Of a stretch of 64,000 nucleotides of DNA, positions 41,751-48,625 are shown one piece after another (positions within the stretch are counted from its first letter, which is position 1; each line of letters starts with the position of its first letter). A program made the translations under genes and the position numbers. Origin of the DNA: a virus; IMG/VR virus record IMGVR_UViG_3300026116_000040, positions 1 to 64,000 of that record; one strand, written 5' to 3'. The notes below the pieces were generated by a model. The model made no database searches. It saw only the letters and a program-made list of their open reading frames with translations, and was not told the origin of the DNA.

Positions 41751-42311
41751 ATGGAATGGTCAGAAGAATTAAGATACGATTACCTCTTAACTAAGGACTC
41801 TGTTGTTTTTGATGTAGGGGGTTTTGATGGCACATGGGCGTATAATATACATTCAAAATATGGCTGTAAAATATATGTATTTGAACCGGTAAAAGAATTT
41901 TACGATAACATAAAAGATAAATTTAATGACCAAAGCAATGTATCTGTATTCAATTTCGGACTCGGTACAGAAAATAAAACATTGAGCATAGGTGTGATAG
42001 GAATGTCCACTTCTGTTTTAAATAAAGGAGAGAATAAGGTTGTAATAATAGACACATTAGATGTGATCGCTGAATTTAAAAAGATAAACCTTTTAAAAAT
42101 GAATATAGAAGGTGCCGAATATGATTTACTGGATTACATTATAGAACATGGGTTGCAAACCAAATTGGAAAATATTCAAATACAATTCCACTCTAACGTT
42201 GAAGATTATGAAAACAGGCGAAATAAAATAAGAGAAGAATTATCTAAAACTCATCACCTGACTTACGATTTCCCAGTTGGGCTACATGAAAATTGGGAGA
42301 TAAATAAATAA
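41751..42311 (+). CDS. FkbM-family methyltransferase (second)
   Basis: 186 residues. VVFDVGGFDGTWAYNIHSKYG motif I, YVFEPVKEFYDNI motif II, and LLKMNIEGAEYDLLDYI the FkbM-specific motif. Probably methylates a sugar made by the surrounding enzymes. Confidence 0.85.
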   Translation: MEWSEELRYDYLLTKDSVVFDVGGFDGTWAYNIHSKYGCKIYVFEPVKEFYDNIKDKFNDQSNVSVFNFGLGTENKTLSIGVIGMSTSVLNKGENKVVIIDTLDVIAEFKKINLLKMNIEGAEYDLLDYIIEHGLQTKLENIQIQFHSNVEDYENRRNKIREELSKTHHLTYDFPVGLHENWEINK

Positions 42312-42317
42312 AACAAA

Positions 42318-43058
42318 ATGGTAACAGCAGACTTTATAGGCCGCCTCGGCAATAATTTATTCCAGTTAGCTACTTCCGTTGGGTACTCAGCAAAATATAA
42401 CGTGGATTACGAAATACCGTCATGGGAATATTCTGGTTGTTTTAATATTAAGGAGAAACCGTGTGTTGGAGACGTTAAAGTAAACTATGGTGAAAAAGGG
42501 TGGCACTACGAAGAATTGCCCTTCATCGAAGACGTTAAGCTGTTCGGCTTTTTTCAGTCATATAAATATTTTGAACACTGTGAGGGGAAGATAAGAGACT
42601 TGTTTCAGTTTAGTGATGAGATAAAAAACAGGATAAACGAAAGATACAAATTGCCGGAAAACAGCTGTTCTGTACATGTTAGGAGAGGGGATTATATCGG
42701 GAACCATTTTCATGAAGTTTGTCATTTAGAATATTACAATGATGCGATTGAGGAAATGAAAAGAAGGACGACAATTGATAAGATTGTTGTGTTTTCGGAT
42801 GATATTGAGTGGTGCCGCGATAATTTAAAGGGGGAGCATTTTTTATTTATAGAGGGCAACTCGAATATTGAAGATTTGTTTTTGATGACGCAGTGCACGC
42901 ACAATATAATAGCAAATTCGAGCTTCTCGTGGTGGGGGGCGTGGTTAAATGCTAATACTGATAAGATCGTCGTTGCACCTGGGACATGGTTTGGGGATGC
43001 CAGCAAAACCACAAGAGATTTATTACCCGAGGAATGGATACAAATAAAAATTAAATAA
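42318..43058 (+). CDS. GT11 alpha-1,2-fucosyltransferase (copy 2)
   Basis: 246 residues. GRLGNNLFQLATSVGYSAKY and HVRRGDYIGNHFHEV (about residue 117) are GT11 motifs; NSSFSWWGAWLN the C-terminal one. It differs a good deal from the copy at 30799-31638, so the two may act on different acceptors or have separate origins. Confidence 0.9.
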   Translation: MVTADFIGRLGNNLFQLATSVGYSAKYNVDYEIPSWEYSGCFNIKEKPCVGDVKVNYGEKGWHYEELPFIEDVKLFGFFQSYKYFEHCEGKIRDLFQFSDEIKNRINERYKLPENSCSVHVRRGDYIGNHFHEVCHLEYYNDAIEEMKRRTTIDKIVVFSDDIEWCRDNLKGEHFLFIEGNSNIEDLFLMTQCTHNIIANSSFSWWGAWLNANTDKIVVAPGTWFGDASKTTRDLLPEEWIQIKIK

Positions 43059-43059
43059 G

Positions 43060-43067
43060 TATATTTG
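43060..43067 (+). promoter_or_regulatory. -7 box of the third homing endonuclease
   Basis: TATATTTG 19 bases before the ATG at 43087, immediately after the fucosyltransferase stop. The endonuclease thus seems to carry its own promoter. Confidence 0.6.
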
Positions 43068-43086
43068 TAGCGCTTTAACTTTACTC

Positions 43087-44448
43087 ATGAAAATATTAAA
43101 TAACACTGCCACTGAAAACAATGATATTCTCTCCTATGGAGTAGGGTTAAAGCACGTTGTCGTAGGTGGCGACTTATTTAATATCAGGAAAAAAACAAAA
43201 ATCTGTGGCATCTACAAAATAACGTCTCCGACTGGTAAAATTTATATAGGACAATCTAGAGATTTCAGAGTTAGAAAGATGTACTATGAAAGACTTGCTT
43301 GTGAAGGGCAAACCAAGTTATATCACTCTTTGAAAAAACACGGGGTCGATAAACATAAAATTGAAATCATTCATATTTGCAACCCTGAAGAGTTAGATAA
43401 ACTTGAAATTGATTACATAAACACTTTTCAAACATTTAATTCTAAAAATGGCTTAAATTTACGTGGCGGAGGTTCTAACGGAATAGCTTCGGAAGAAACT
43501 CGAAAAAAAATAAGTAATGCAAAAAAGAATCAATCTGAAGAAACGCGTAAAAAAATTAGTGAATCAAAGAAAGGAACAAAAAATTACTGGCATCGTGATA
43601 ATAACAGATTTTCTGAGAGCCACTTAAAAAAAATGAGTGAGGCTCAGAAAGGTCGAATATTTTCAGAAGAAAGCAAAAAGAAAATGTCTGAAAGTAGAAA
43701 AGGGATTGTTTTTTCAGAACAACACAAAGAAAATTTAAGGCTATCTCATTTGGGGCATAAGCCAACTGAAGAAACAAGAAAAAAACTATCGGAGACGCAC
43801 AAAGGAGAAAAAAACCATTGGTTTGGGAAAGGCCTTCCGGAAGAAGCATTAAAAAAATTGCGTGGAAGAAAACGCAGTGAAGAACAAAGAAAAAAAATGT
43901 CGGAAGCGCAAAAAAGTAGACCAATCATAACAGAAGAAACGAGGCGAAAAATTTCGGAATCTCAAAAGGGAAGAATATTTTCTGAAGAACATAAGAAGCA
44001 TTTGTCAGAATCGCTAAAAGGGGATAAAAGTCCAAATTTTGGAAAAAAACTTCCAGAGGAGACAAGAAGAAAAATGTCCGAATATAGAAAGTTAAATCCT
44101 GCATGGAATAAAGGAAAAGTCCTTTCAGAAGAACATAAAAGAAAGTTGTCTGAAGCGCATAAAGGAGAAAAGAATCATAATTTTAGGAAAAAACAATCTA
44201 ATGAAACAATCGCAAAAAGAGTAGCAACTAGAGCCGCGACAGAATTACGTAGAAACATCACCCCAAAAAAGTCCAAGCCGCCTAGGAAAAAGACTATAGT
44301 GCAAAAAGATAAAAATGGGGTTGTAGTAAATATATTTAAAAGCGTTTCGGAAGCCTCCATGCAAACGGGTATAATACGTACGGGAATTTCTATGGCGCTA
44401 CTTAAATGCAATAAAACATCAGGCGGATATATATGGGATTATCTTTAA
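43087..44448 (+). CDS. GIY-YIG homing endonuclease with a long NUMOD3 array
   Basis: 453 residues, longer than its two paralogues. A 35-residue extension precedes [17 protein letters not shown]. From about 135 to 380 the protein is a NUMOD3 array, and the C-terminus (about 395-453) has an intron-endonuclease repeat-like DNA-binding part (VFKSVSEASMQTGIIRTGISMAL). It lies between a fucosyltransferase and a methyltransferase gene and has its own promoter. Confidence 0.88.
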   Translation: MKILNNTATENNDILSYGVGLKHVVVGGDLFNIRKKTKICGIYKITSPTGKIYIGQSRDFRVRKMYYERLACEGQTKLYHSLKKHGVDKHKIEIIHICNPEELDKLEIDYINTFQTFNSKNGLNLRGGGSNGIASEETRKKISNAKKNQSEETRKKISESKKGTKNYWHRDNNRFSESHLKKMSEAQKGRIFSEESKKKMSESRKGIVFSEQHKENLRLSHLGHKPTEETRKKLSETHKGEKNHWFGKGLPEEALKKLRGRKRSEEQRKKMSEAQKSRPIITEETRRKISESQKGRIFSEEHKKHLSESLKGDKSPNFGKKLPEETRRKMSEYRKLNPAWNKGKVLSEEHKRKLSEAHKGEKNHNFRKKQSNETIAKRVATRAATELRRNITPKKSKPPRKKTIVQKDKNGVVVNIFKSVSEASMQTGIIRTGISMALLKCNKTSGGYIWDYL

Positions 44449-44464
44449 ATTTAAAATAAAAAAC

Positions 44465-44983
44465 ATGGACATTAAAGAATTATTTTTGAGCAAGGGGTAC
44501 TCGTATTATCCTACGGACAAGCAAACGCACCACAATTTTTTGCAAACTTATAGCGAAATGTTTTCTAAATGGAAAAACGAACCAATATCTGTGCTCGAAG
44601 TGGGCTGCTACAAGAACGGTTCCCTAAAATTATTTGAGGAATATTTTGTGAATGCAAACATCGTAGGCTACGACGTACAAACCTACGAAGGCGCGGTAGA
44701 ATTAAATCGTGCCAAAGTAATTATATCTGATTTTTATACAGGCCCCGTTGATCTTCCTCAATTACATATCGCCATCGACGATGGACCGCATGATGTAAAT
44801 TCTCAACTCGAATTTGTACGCAGAGTTTGGCCTTATATGGTGCCTGGAGGAATATTAGTAGTAGAAGACATTATGCCAGGGTTTAAGCCGCATTTCGACT
44901 CGTTAGGCATTCCATATACTGCAATAGCGTTTTACCCGCCCACCGATCAGGAGGATGACCGGATTCTGGTTTTTAGGAAGTAA
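44465..44983 (+). CDS. class I SAM-dependent methyltransferase
   Basis: 172 residues. SVLEVGCYKNGSLKLFEEYF is motif I, NIVGYDVQ motif II, and LHIAIDDGPHDVNSQLEFVR with PGGILVVEDI motif IV-VI, as in sugar or macrolide O-methyltransferases. Last gene of the glycan operon. Confidence 0.75.
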   Translation: MDIKELFLSKGYSYYPTDKQTHHNFLQTYSEMFSKWKNEPISVLEVGCYKNGSLKLFEEYFVNANIVGYDVQTYEGAVELNRAKVIISDFYTGPVDLPQLHIAIDDGPHDVNSQLEFVRRVWPYMVPGGILVVEDIMPGFKPHFDSLGIPYTAIAFYPPTDQEDDRILVFRK

Positions 44984-45003
44984 GGCTGCACCCATTGCAA
45001 TGA

Positions 45004-45234
45004 CTACTTATCGCCGGTTGTTGATTGGGGATGGCTTGAATAAATTAGCGTAAAAGTTATTGTCTGTTTCCCATTCACAATAGGCTGTTCTCTATATGAT
45101 TTAGCCACTTTGCTTAATATTATCCTATTTAAATCGTGCGGCTTTCTGTCGCTTTTCTCGGCCATCTCTTCATTTGTCTTCTTTGTTTCCTCATCAACCC
45201 TGAATTGAGATATAACGTGTGTTAATTTCTGCAT
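45004..45234 (-). CDS. small unknown protein
   Basis: 76 residues, charged helix then a beta hairpin. Convergent with the methyltransferase gene. The 195 bases to the next gene contain a plus-strand promoter and otherwise nothing I can read. Confidence 0.5.
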   Translation of the reverse strand: MQKLTHVISQFRVDEETKKTNEEMAEKSDRKPHDLNRIILSKVAKSYREQPIVNGKQTITFTLIYSSHPQSTTGDK

Positions 45235-45389
45235 CTATCTATTTAATAGGTGATTGTAGAACAAAATTAGAAAATAAAAATTGATTTGCGCTGCAAATAC
45301 AAAAATTACAAGAAATACGATACATTACTATAGTTACATCCAATGACGATAGTTATATTATATACCTAGTTTTGTAATTACCTCCATTT

Positions 45390-45397
45390 TACATTTG
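45390..45397 (+). promoter_or_regulatory. -7 box
   Basis: TACATTTG (TAnnTTTG) 32 bases before the ATG at 45430; TTTG lies upstream at a shorter than usual distance of 15 bases. Confidence 0.5.
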
Positions 45398-45429
45398 TTC
45401 CATATTAACCAATAAAAACATAAAAAAAT

Positions 45430-46131
45430 ATGGAAACAGTAAATTCATCAACAGGTTACGTTGGGGCCTATTCCTCAAGTAATGATGCCTTAACAGGCGT
45501 AGCAGCGTATGGTATTTGTGATCTTCGCAGAGATATTGCTAAAGCAGAATCTGATCTTAGAGAAACAATACACAACCAAAGTCTTGTGCAAGGCACAGAA
45601 TTTTGTGCAGTAAACAAAAGCATCCACGAAGCGGAATGTAATGTTATTAAAAATGATAATGACATTGCTCACCGAAACACTATTCACCTAAATTCTGTGG
45701 AGCGTGACTTGCAAAATCGCATTCTTGAAAATCGTCAAGTGTTAACATCTATCATCGGAGACAAAACTGACAGAGTTCTTGACCGTATTGATCGTGAAGC
45801 TATTGACCTAAAAAATCAGTTGCGTGCGTTTGAAATGTCTAATGCAGAAAAATTCTGTGAACTTAAAACTGAAGGATTTAAAAACACTCAAAAGATCCTT
45901 GATGAATTAGCTAAAAATAAATATGATGCTATTAAAGATGAGTTGGATGAAACTCGTTTATCTAAGTATCATGATAAAAGCGGCTATCAATTTGCTTTGC
46001 AAAACCAAGAGATTGCTTCCTTGAAACAAATGATCAACTCAGTAGAGCAAAATCAAAAATTCAGCTCAAAGACTGTACAATTTGGAACCGGAAATTTAGC
46101 CGGTACAGCACAAACTGCTAATCAAGGTTAA
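45430..46131 (+). CDS. coiled-coil protein, unknown function
   Basis: 233 residues. The N-terminal 40 residues are Gly/Ser-rich, about 40-200 are helical with heptads, and the C-terminus is Gln/Gly-rich (GTGNLAGTAQTANQG). The codon use looks well adapted and the gene has its own promoter, so it may be well expressed. A structural or scaffolding role is possible. Confidence 0.6.
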   Translation: METVNSSTGYVGAYSSSNDALTGVAAYGICDLRRDIAKAESDLRETIHNQSLVQGTEFCAVNKSIHEAECNVIKNDNDIAHRNTIHLNSVERDLQNRILENRQVLTSIIGDKTDRVLDRIDREAIDLKNQLRAFEMSNAEKFCELKTEGFKNTQKILDELAKNKYDAIKDELDETRLSKYHDKSGYQFALQNQEIASLKQMINSVEQNQKFSSKTVQFGTGNLAGTAQTANQG

Positions 46132-46141
46132 CTAACTAGCA

Positions 46142-46309
46142 ATGGCAAAAAGACCTGTTAAACAAGAAATTTACAATGAATACAGAAAAGAAACTTGTGA
46201 CGAAAAAGGATTTCATAAGCCTAATCATTGTAATGCCGCGATCCTTTCCAAGTTAGACGAGATACTTGAAAAGTTGGAAAAATGGGAATCGCAAAACAAA
46301 AAGAAATAA
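46142..46309 (+). CDS. small unknown protein
   Basis: 55 codons. Basic N-terminus, two cysteines with HKPNHC between, then a charged helix. Follows the coiled-coil gene by 10 bases and precedes a terminator. Confidence 0.55.
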   Translation: MAKRPVKQEIYNEYRKETCDEKGFHKPNHCNAAILSKLDEILEKLEKWESQNKKK

Positions 46310-46358
46310 TATTTACATATCGTTCGGTTCCGACATGTGCAGTGATACGTAAGTATTT

Positions 46359-46390
46359 TAAACCCTGGAGAGCAATCTTCGGGGTTTTTT
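46359..46390 (+). terminator. intrinsic terminator
   Basis: AAACCC and GGGGTT arms with a T-run (GGGGTTTTTT). Ends the two-gene unit 45430-46309 just before the first tRNA unit's promoter. Confidence 0.75.
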
Positions 46391-46408
46391 ATTTTATAAA
46401 AAAATAAA

Positions 46409-46439
46409 TTTGTAATTAATAAAATTAGGTGTATATTTG
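46409..46439 (+). promoter_or_regulatory. promoter of tRNA unit A (TTTG-N19-TATATTTG)
   Basis: TTTG at 46409-46412 and TATATTTG at 46432-46439 are 19 bases apart, a full Bacteroidota promoter. The leader ATG at 46444 is four bases later. Confidence 0.8.
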
Positions 46440-46443
46440 CATC

Positions 46444-46518
46444 ATGAAAACAATAACTCTACATCAACAACCGCAGCAACGTCGCCCGAAAAGCGATAAA
46501 TGGGGTTATTGTGTTTAG
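46444..46518 (+). CDS. leader peptide A (His/Gln/Pro/Arg) of tRNA attenuator
   Basis: 24 codons, MKTIT- followed by LHQQPQQRRP and a mixed end. The codons CAT CAA CAA CCG CAG CAA CGT CGC CCG form an unbroken nine-codon run for His, Gln, Pro and Arg; the tRNAs that follow in this unit are Pro(TGG), Gln(TTG), His(GTG) and Arg(ACG). GGGGTTA at 46502-46508, near the end of the ORF, can pair with TAACCCC at 46546-46552 in the terminator's 5' arm. A ribosome that completes the ORF would mask this segment; one stalled at the nine-codon run would expose it. Confidence 0.8.
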   Translation: MKTITLHQQPQQRRPKSDKWGYCV

Positions 46519-46545
46519 GGTATTTAAACATATAAGTAAGGAAAC

Positions 46546-46577
46546 TAACCCCGACATTGATTTGTTCGGGGTTTTTA
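46546..46577 (+). terminator. attenuator terminator A
   Basis: AACCCCGA and TCGGGGTT arms with a T5 run, ending 10 bases before tRNA-Pro. Its 5' arm is complementary to bases near the end of leader A, giving a competing antiterminator. Confidence 0.85.
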
Positions 46578-46586
46578 GTTTTTATA

Positions 46587-46664
46587 TCTTGCGGTATAGG
46601 AGTCTGGTTTATCTAACCTCACTTGGAATGAGGAGTACGTGGGTTCAAATCCCACTCGCAAGAC
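46587..46664 (+). tRNA. tRNA-Pro(TGG)
   Basis: Acceptor TCTTGCG/CGCAAGA, anticodon arm CCTCA-CTTGGAA-TGAGG, T arm GTGGG-TTCAAAT-CCCAC. First tRNA of unit A; no gap to the tRNA-like segment that follows. Confidence 0.93.
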
Positions 46665-46750
46665 GAGAGAGGAGACATTGGTTCGAGTCCAATCTGCGGG
46701 GCCAAGCCCTGCGGTAGTAACATATAGGAAATACGCCTCTCGTGTTTTAC
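46665..46750 (+). other. tRNA-like segment in permuted order (3' half before 5' half)
   Basis: The segment exactly fills the space between tRNA-Pro and tRNA-Gln. Its first part reads as a tRNA 3' half: T arm ATTGG-TTCGAGT-CCAAT, then CTGCGGG-G-CCA. Its second part reads as a 5' half: CCTGCGG, T-A at positions 8-9, and a D-arm-like GTA...GG...TAC. The two acceptor strands pair (two G-T wobbles), and ACGAGAG/CTCTCGT at the outer ends pair as an anticodon-stem equivalent. This is the arrangement of a circularly permuted tRNA. Anticodon identity is unclear (GTT would fit one reading). It could also be a degenerate remnant. Confidence 0.5.
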
Positions 46751-46823
46751 TTTCGGGTCGTCTAGCGGCAGGATTTTGTGCTTTGAACACAAAGACGGTT
46801 TGGTTCGAATCCACCCCCGAAAA
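46751..46823 (+). tRNA. tRNA-Gln(TTG)
   Basis: Acceptor TTTCGGG/CCCGAAA, anticodon arm TTGTG-CTTTGAA-CACAA. Unit A. Starts directly after the permuted tRNA-like segment. Confidence 0.92.
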
Positions 46824-46825
46824 CT

Positions 46826-46895
46826 GTGTTATTAGCATATTGGTAATGTATTCGCCTGTGAAGCGAGTGAACAGGGTTCGATTCCCGATAACGTG
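46826..46895 (+). tRNA. tRNA-His(GTG)
   Basis: Anticodon loop CTGTGAA on stem TTCGC/GCGAG; acceptor GTGTTAT/ATAACGT with wobble pairs. The T stem is short (GGG/CCC). Unit A. The usual G-1:C73 feature of tRNA-His is not obvious. Confidence 0.8.
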
Positions 46896-46945
46896 GTGCA
46901 GCTACCAGAAGGGCGGGATTTTAATCACATAATAAACTTAGAAAG

Positions 46946-47344
46946 ATGAATAACCAATTAACGCTACAACTGTCAGAAGAGGTACAAAGCCCCGCCTTTT
47001 TGGTAGGTGCTGTTACCACCAGTGCTTCTGTCTATGATGAATTCGAGTGGATAAACAATAATAACTTTGCAAAGGATGCACACAAGCATACTTCATGTGA
47101 TTGGCAATTATCAAAGAATGAAATTTGGCTTGGCAATACGAGCGGAAACAAGCCCTGGGAAAAGGGAGTAGATATTCCAAAAGACTATGATCATTTTAAG
47201 ACTATTCGATTGGGCCATCAGGCATATTGCATTAAAGGTAAGCCGTTGAGTAGAGATTACTGTCTGCCTTTGATAATTGACAAATCAGAAGAGCAAGAGT
47301 ATGATAGAATTTATATGAAGAAAATGTCCGCCTATGCAAGGTAG
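46946..47344 (+). CDS. unknown protein inside tRNA unit A
   Basis: 132 residues, soluble, several Trp and Asp residues, no recognised motif. It lies between tRNA-His and tRNA-Arg(ACG) on the same strand, so it would be co-expressed with these tRNAs when the attenuator is open. A link to tRNA function is possible but unproven. Confidence 0.6.
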   Translation: MNNQLTLQLSEEVQSPAFLVGAVTTSASVYDEFEWINNNNFAKDAHKHTSCDWQLSKNEIWLGNTSGNKPWEKGVDIPKDYDHFKTIRLGHQAYCIKGKPLSRDYCLPLIIDKSEEQEYDRIYMKKMSAYAR

Positions 47345-47374
47345 CGTCCTTAGCATTGGTGGTAACACCCTTAT

Positions 47375-47446
47375 GTTTCATTAGGCTAAGGGACAAACCA
47401 TTTGGCTACGAACCAAATATTACACGTTCGAATCGTGTATGAAACA
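47375..47446 (+). tRNA. tRNA-Arg(ACG)
   Basis: Acceptor GTTTCAT/ATGAAAC, anticodon arm TTTGG-CTACGAA-CCAAA. Reads CGU and CGC after A-to-I editing, the two Arg codons used in leader A. Last tRNA of unit A. Confidence 0.92.
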
Positions 47447-47457
47447 CTTAATATTTG

Positions 47458-47530
47458 TGCGAAAGAGTGGTACCGAGCCACTATCTTCGGATTTTCAGTC
47501 CGCTGCATAGACCATCTTTGCTACTTCCGC
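47458..47530 (-). tRNA. tRNA-Phe(GAA)
   Basis: Acceptor GCGGAAG/CTTTCGC, anticodon loop CTGAAAA. The T loop (CTCGGTA) is unusual. Unit D, minus strand, convergent with unit A. Confidence 0.88.
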
Positions 47531-47535
47531 TTTTG

Positions 47536-47606
47536 CGTTCTCGAATGGAATCGAACCATTATTAGCTGATTAACAGTCAGTCGTACTACCGTTGTACTAC
47601 AAGAAC
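47536..47606 (-). tRNA. tRNA-Asn(GTT)
   Basis: Acceptor GTTCTTG/CGAGAAC, anticodon loop CTGTTAA. Unit D. Its 5' end overlaps the 3' end of the HNH gene by 10 bases. Confidence 0.92.
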
Positions 47607-48055
47607 TTTTTTATATACTCTTTATAGTACCCTAATTGGATAACAGTTTTAATTGCATGGCAATTAGCGCATAAAATTTCACATTTTCTTATTTCTGTTT
47701 TTACTGATTCAATAGAATTTCTATCTGCAATTAATGCTGCTACACTTGATATTTTACCACTATTATCCTTGTGGTCGAATTGTAAAACAAATGGATTTTT
47801 ATTTCCGCACTCTTTACAGCCACATAGTCTTTTATATCTTAAAGAAAGTTCTATTAAATATAGTCTATGATTTTTATCACATTCCTTTTTCTTGTTAACC
47901 CTTTTAAATGCCCTAGCATTACTTTTATCTTTTTGTCCTGTCCCACAATGAAAGGCTACAGTTCCTTTGGAACATTTTAATTTCCCCGAAATTTTGTTAT
48001 AAGAAAGTCCCCCCTTTCTTAATTTCAATATTTTTGCTCCAAGTCCTTTATTCAT
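47597..48055 (-). CDS. HNH homing endonuclease inserted in tRNA unit D
   Basis: 152 residues from ATG 48055. N-terminal helix-turn-helix-like part (ILKLRKGGLSYNKISGKLKCSKGTV), then a zinc-binding HNH core: CKECG, FDHKDN (about residue 100) and CANCH (about 135). Such genes spread by cutting alleles without them. It separates tRNA-Asp from tRNA-Asn and has its own -7 box (48060-48067), so it need not depend on unit D's attenuator. Confidence 0.85.
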   Translation of the reverse strand: MNKGLGAKILKLRKGGLSYNKISGKLKCSKGTVAFHCGTGQKDKSNARAFKRVNKKKECDKNHRLYLIELSLRYKRLCGCKECGNKNPFVLQFDHKDNSGKISSVAALIADRNSIESVKTEIRKCEILCANCHAIKTVIQLGYYKEYIKKFL

Positions 48056-48059
48056 ACTG

Positions 48060-48067
48060 CAAATATA
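48060..48067 (-). promoter_or_regulatory. -7 box of the HNH gene
   Basis: TATATTTG on the minus strand, four bases before the ATG at 48055. Confidence 0.65.
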
Positions 48068-48120
48068 TAAATAAAGGTTCAAATAAAAAAATGTTTTTTA
48101 AATCAATTGAACTATATTTG

Positions 48121-48194
48121 CGGGGTTAACGGAAATCGAATCCGTAATCTCTTCCGTGACAGGGAAGCGTCATGCGCCAATATGCTGTAACCCC
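48121..48194 (-). tRNA. tRNA-Asp(GTC)
   Basis: Acceptor GGGGTTA/TAACCCC, anticodon arm CTTCC-CTGTCAC-GGAAG. First tRNA of unit D, directly after terminator D. Confidence 0.93.
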
Positions 48195-48201
48195 GTAAAA
48201 C

Positions 48202-48235
48202 AAAAAACCCTCAAGCTTTTAGCTCAAGGGTTTTG
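48202..48235 (-). terminator. attenuator terminator D
   Basis: On the minus strand AAAACCCTTGAGCT and AGCTTGAGGGTTTT form a 14-bp stem (two G-U pairs) with a three-base loop and a T-run. It can also work on the plus strand. CCTTG in its 5' arm is complementary to CAAGG located three bases after the stop of leader D. Confidence 0.85.
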
Positions 48236-48258
48236 ACAATATCATTCCATGAGCCTTG

Positions 48259-48303
48259 TTAGGTTCTATTATCAAAATCGAAATTAAAATTTATTGTTTT
48301 CAT
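48259..48303 (-). CDS. leader peptide D (Asn/Phe/Asp) of tRNA attenuator
   Basis: 14 codons: MKTINFNFDFDNRT. Eight consecutive codons (AAT TTT AAT TTC GAT TTT GAT AAT) specify only Asn, Phe and Asp. The tRNAs of the unit are Asp(GTC), Asn(GTT) and Phe(GAA), and no others. The ATG is four bases after TATATTTG, so the mRNA is leaderless. Confidence 0.85.
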   Translation of the reverse strand: MKTINFNFDFDNRT

Positions 48304-48307
48304 GGTG

Positions 48308-48315
48308 CAAATATA
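48308..48315 (-). promoter_or_regulatory. -7 box of tRNA unit D
   Basis: TATATTTG on the minus strand four bases before the leader D start. The -33 region falls in the 3' end of tRNA-Arg(TCT) and has no clear TTTG. Confidence 0.65.
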
Positions 48316-48327
48316 ACTATTTTTTTG

Positions 48328-48399
48328 TCTCTGTGAAAAGAATCGAACTTTTATTTATTGTTTAGAAGACAACTGTACTATCCATTGTACGACACAGAG
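48328..48399 (-). tRNA. tRNA-Arg(TCT)
   Basis: Acceptor CTCTGTG/CACAGAG, anticodon arm GTTGT-CTTCTAA-ACAAT. Reads AGA/AGG, and leader C uses AGA as its only Arg codon. Last tRNA of unit C. Confidence 0.92.
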
Positions 48400-48407
48400 T
48401 TTATTTG

Positions 48408-48478
48408 TGTCCCTGAACAGAATCGAACTGTTGTCTTCCGGTTAAAAGCCGGAAGCTCTACCATTGAGCTACAAGGAC
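48408..48478 (-). tRNA. tRNA-Lys(TTT)
   Basis: Anticodon arm TCCGG-CTTTTAA-CCGGA; acceptor GTCCTTG/CAGGGAC. Unit C. Confidence 0.93.
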
Positions 48479-48548
48479 AAAACTTTATCTTCTCTTTCTC
48501 TTATGAGAAAAAGCAGGTTTTCGTTTTATTTTCCTTGTAGCATTCATG

Positions 48549-48619
48549 TTTCGCAAGATGGAATCGAACCACCGTAAACTGGATGTAAACCAATCACTCT
48601 ACCATTGAGATATTGCGAA
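48549..48619 (-). tRNA. tRNA-Val(TAC)
   Basis: Anticodon arm ATTGG-TTTACAT-CCAGT; acceptor TTCGCAA/TTGCGAA. Unit C. Confidence 0.92.
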
Positions 48620-48625
48620 ATAAAG

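Noticed and set aside
46511-46932. Several ORFs of 68-97 codons on both strands across the first tRNAs
   Set aside because: They run through well-formed tRNA cloverleafs, and products such as RVGFEPT-type strings are known artefacts of translating tRNA genes.
47343-47400. A second tRNA fragment before tRNA-Arg(ACG) (D-arm-like TAGCATTGGTGGTAA)
   Set aside because: No matching acceptor or T arm was found; it is probably chance similarity or a small hairpin.
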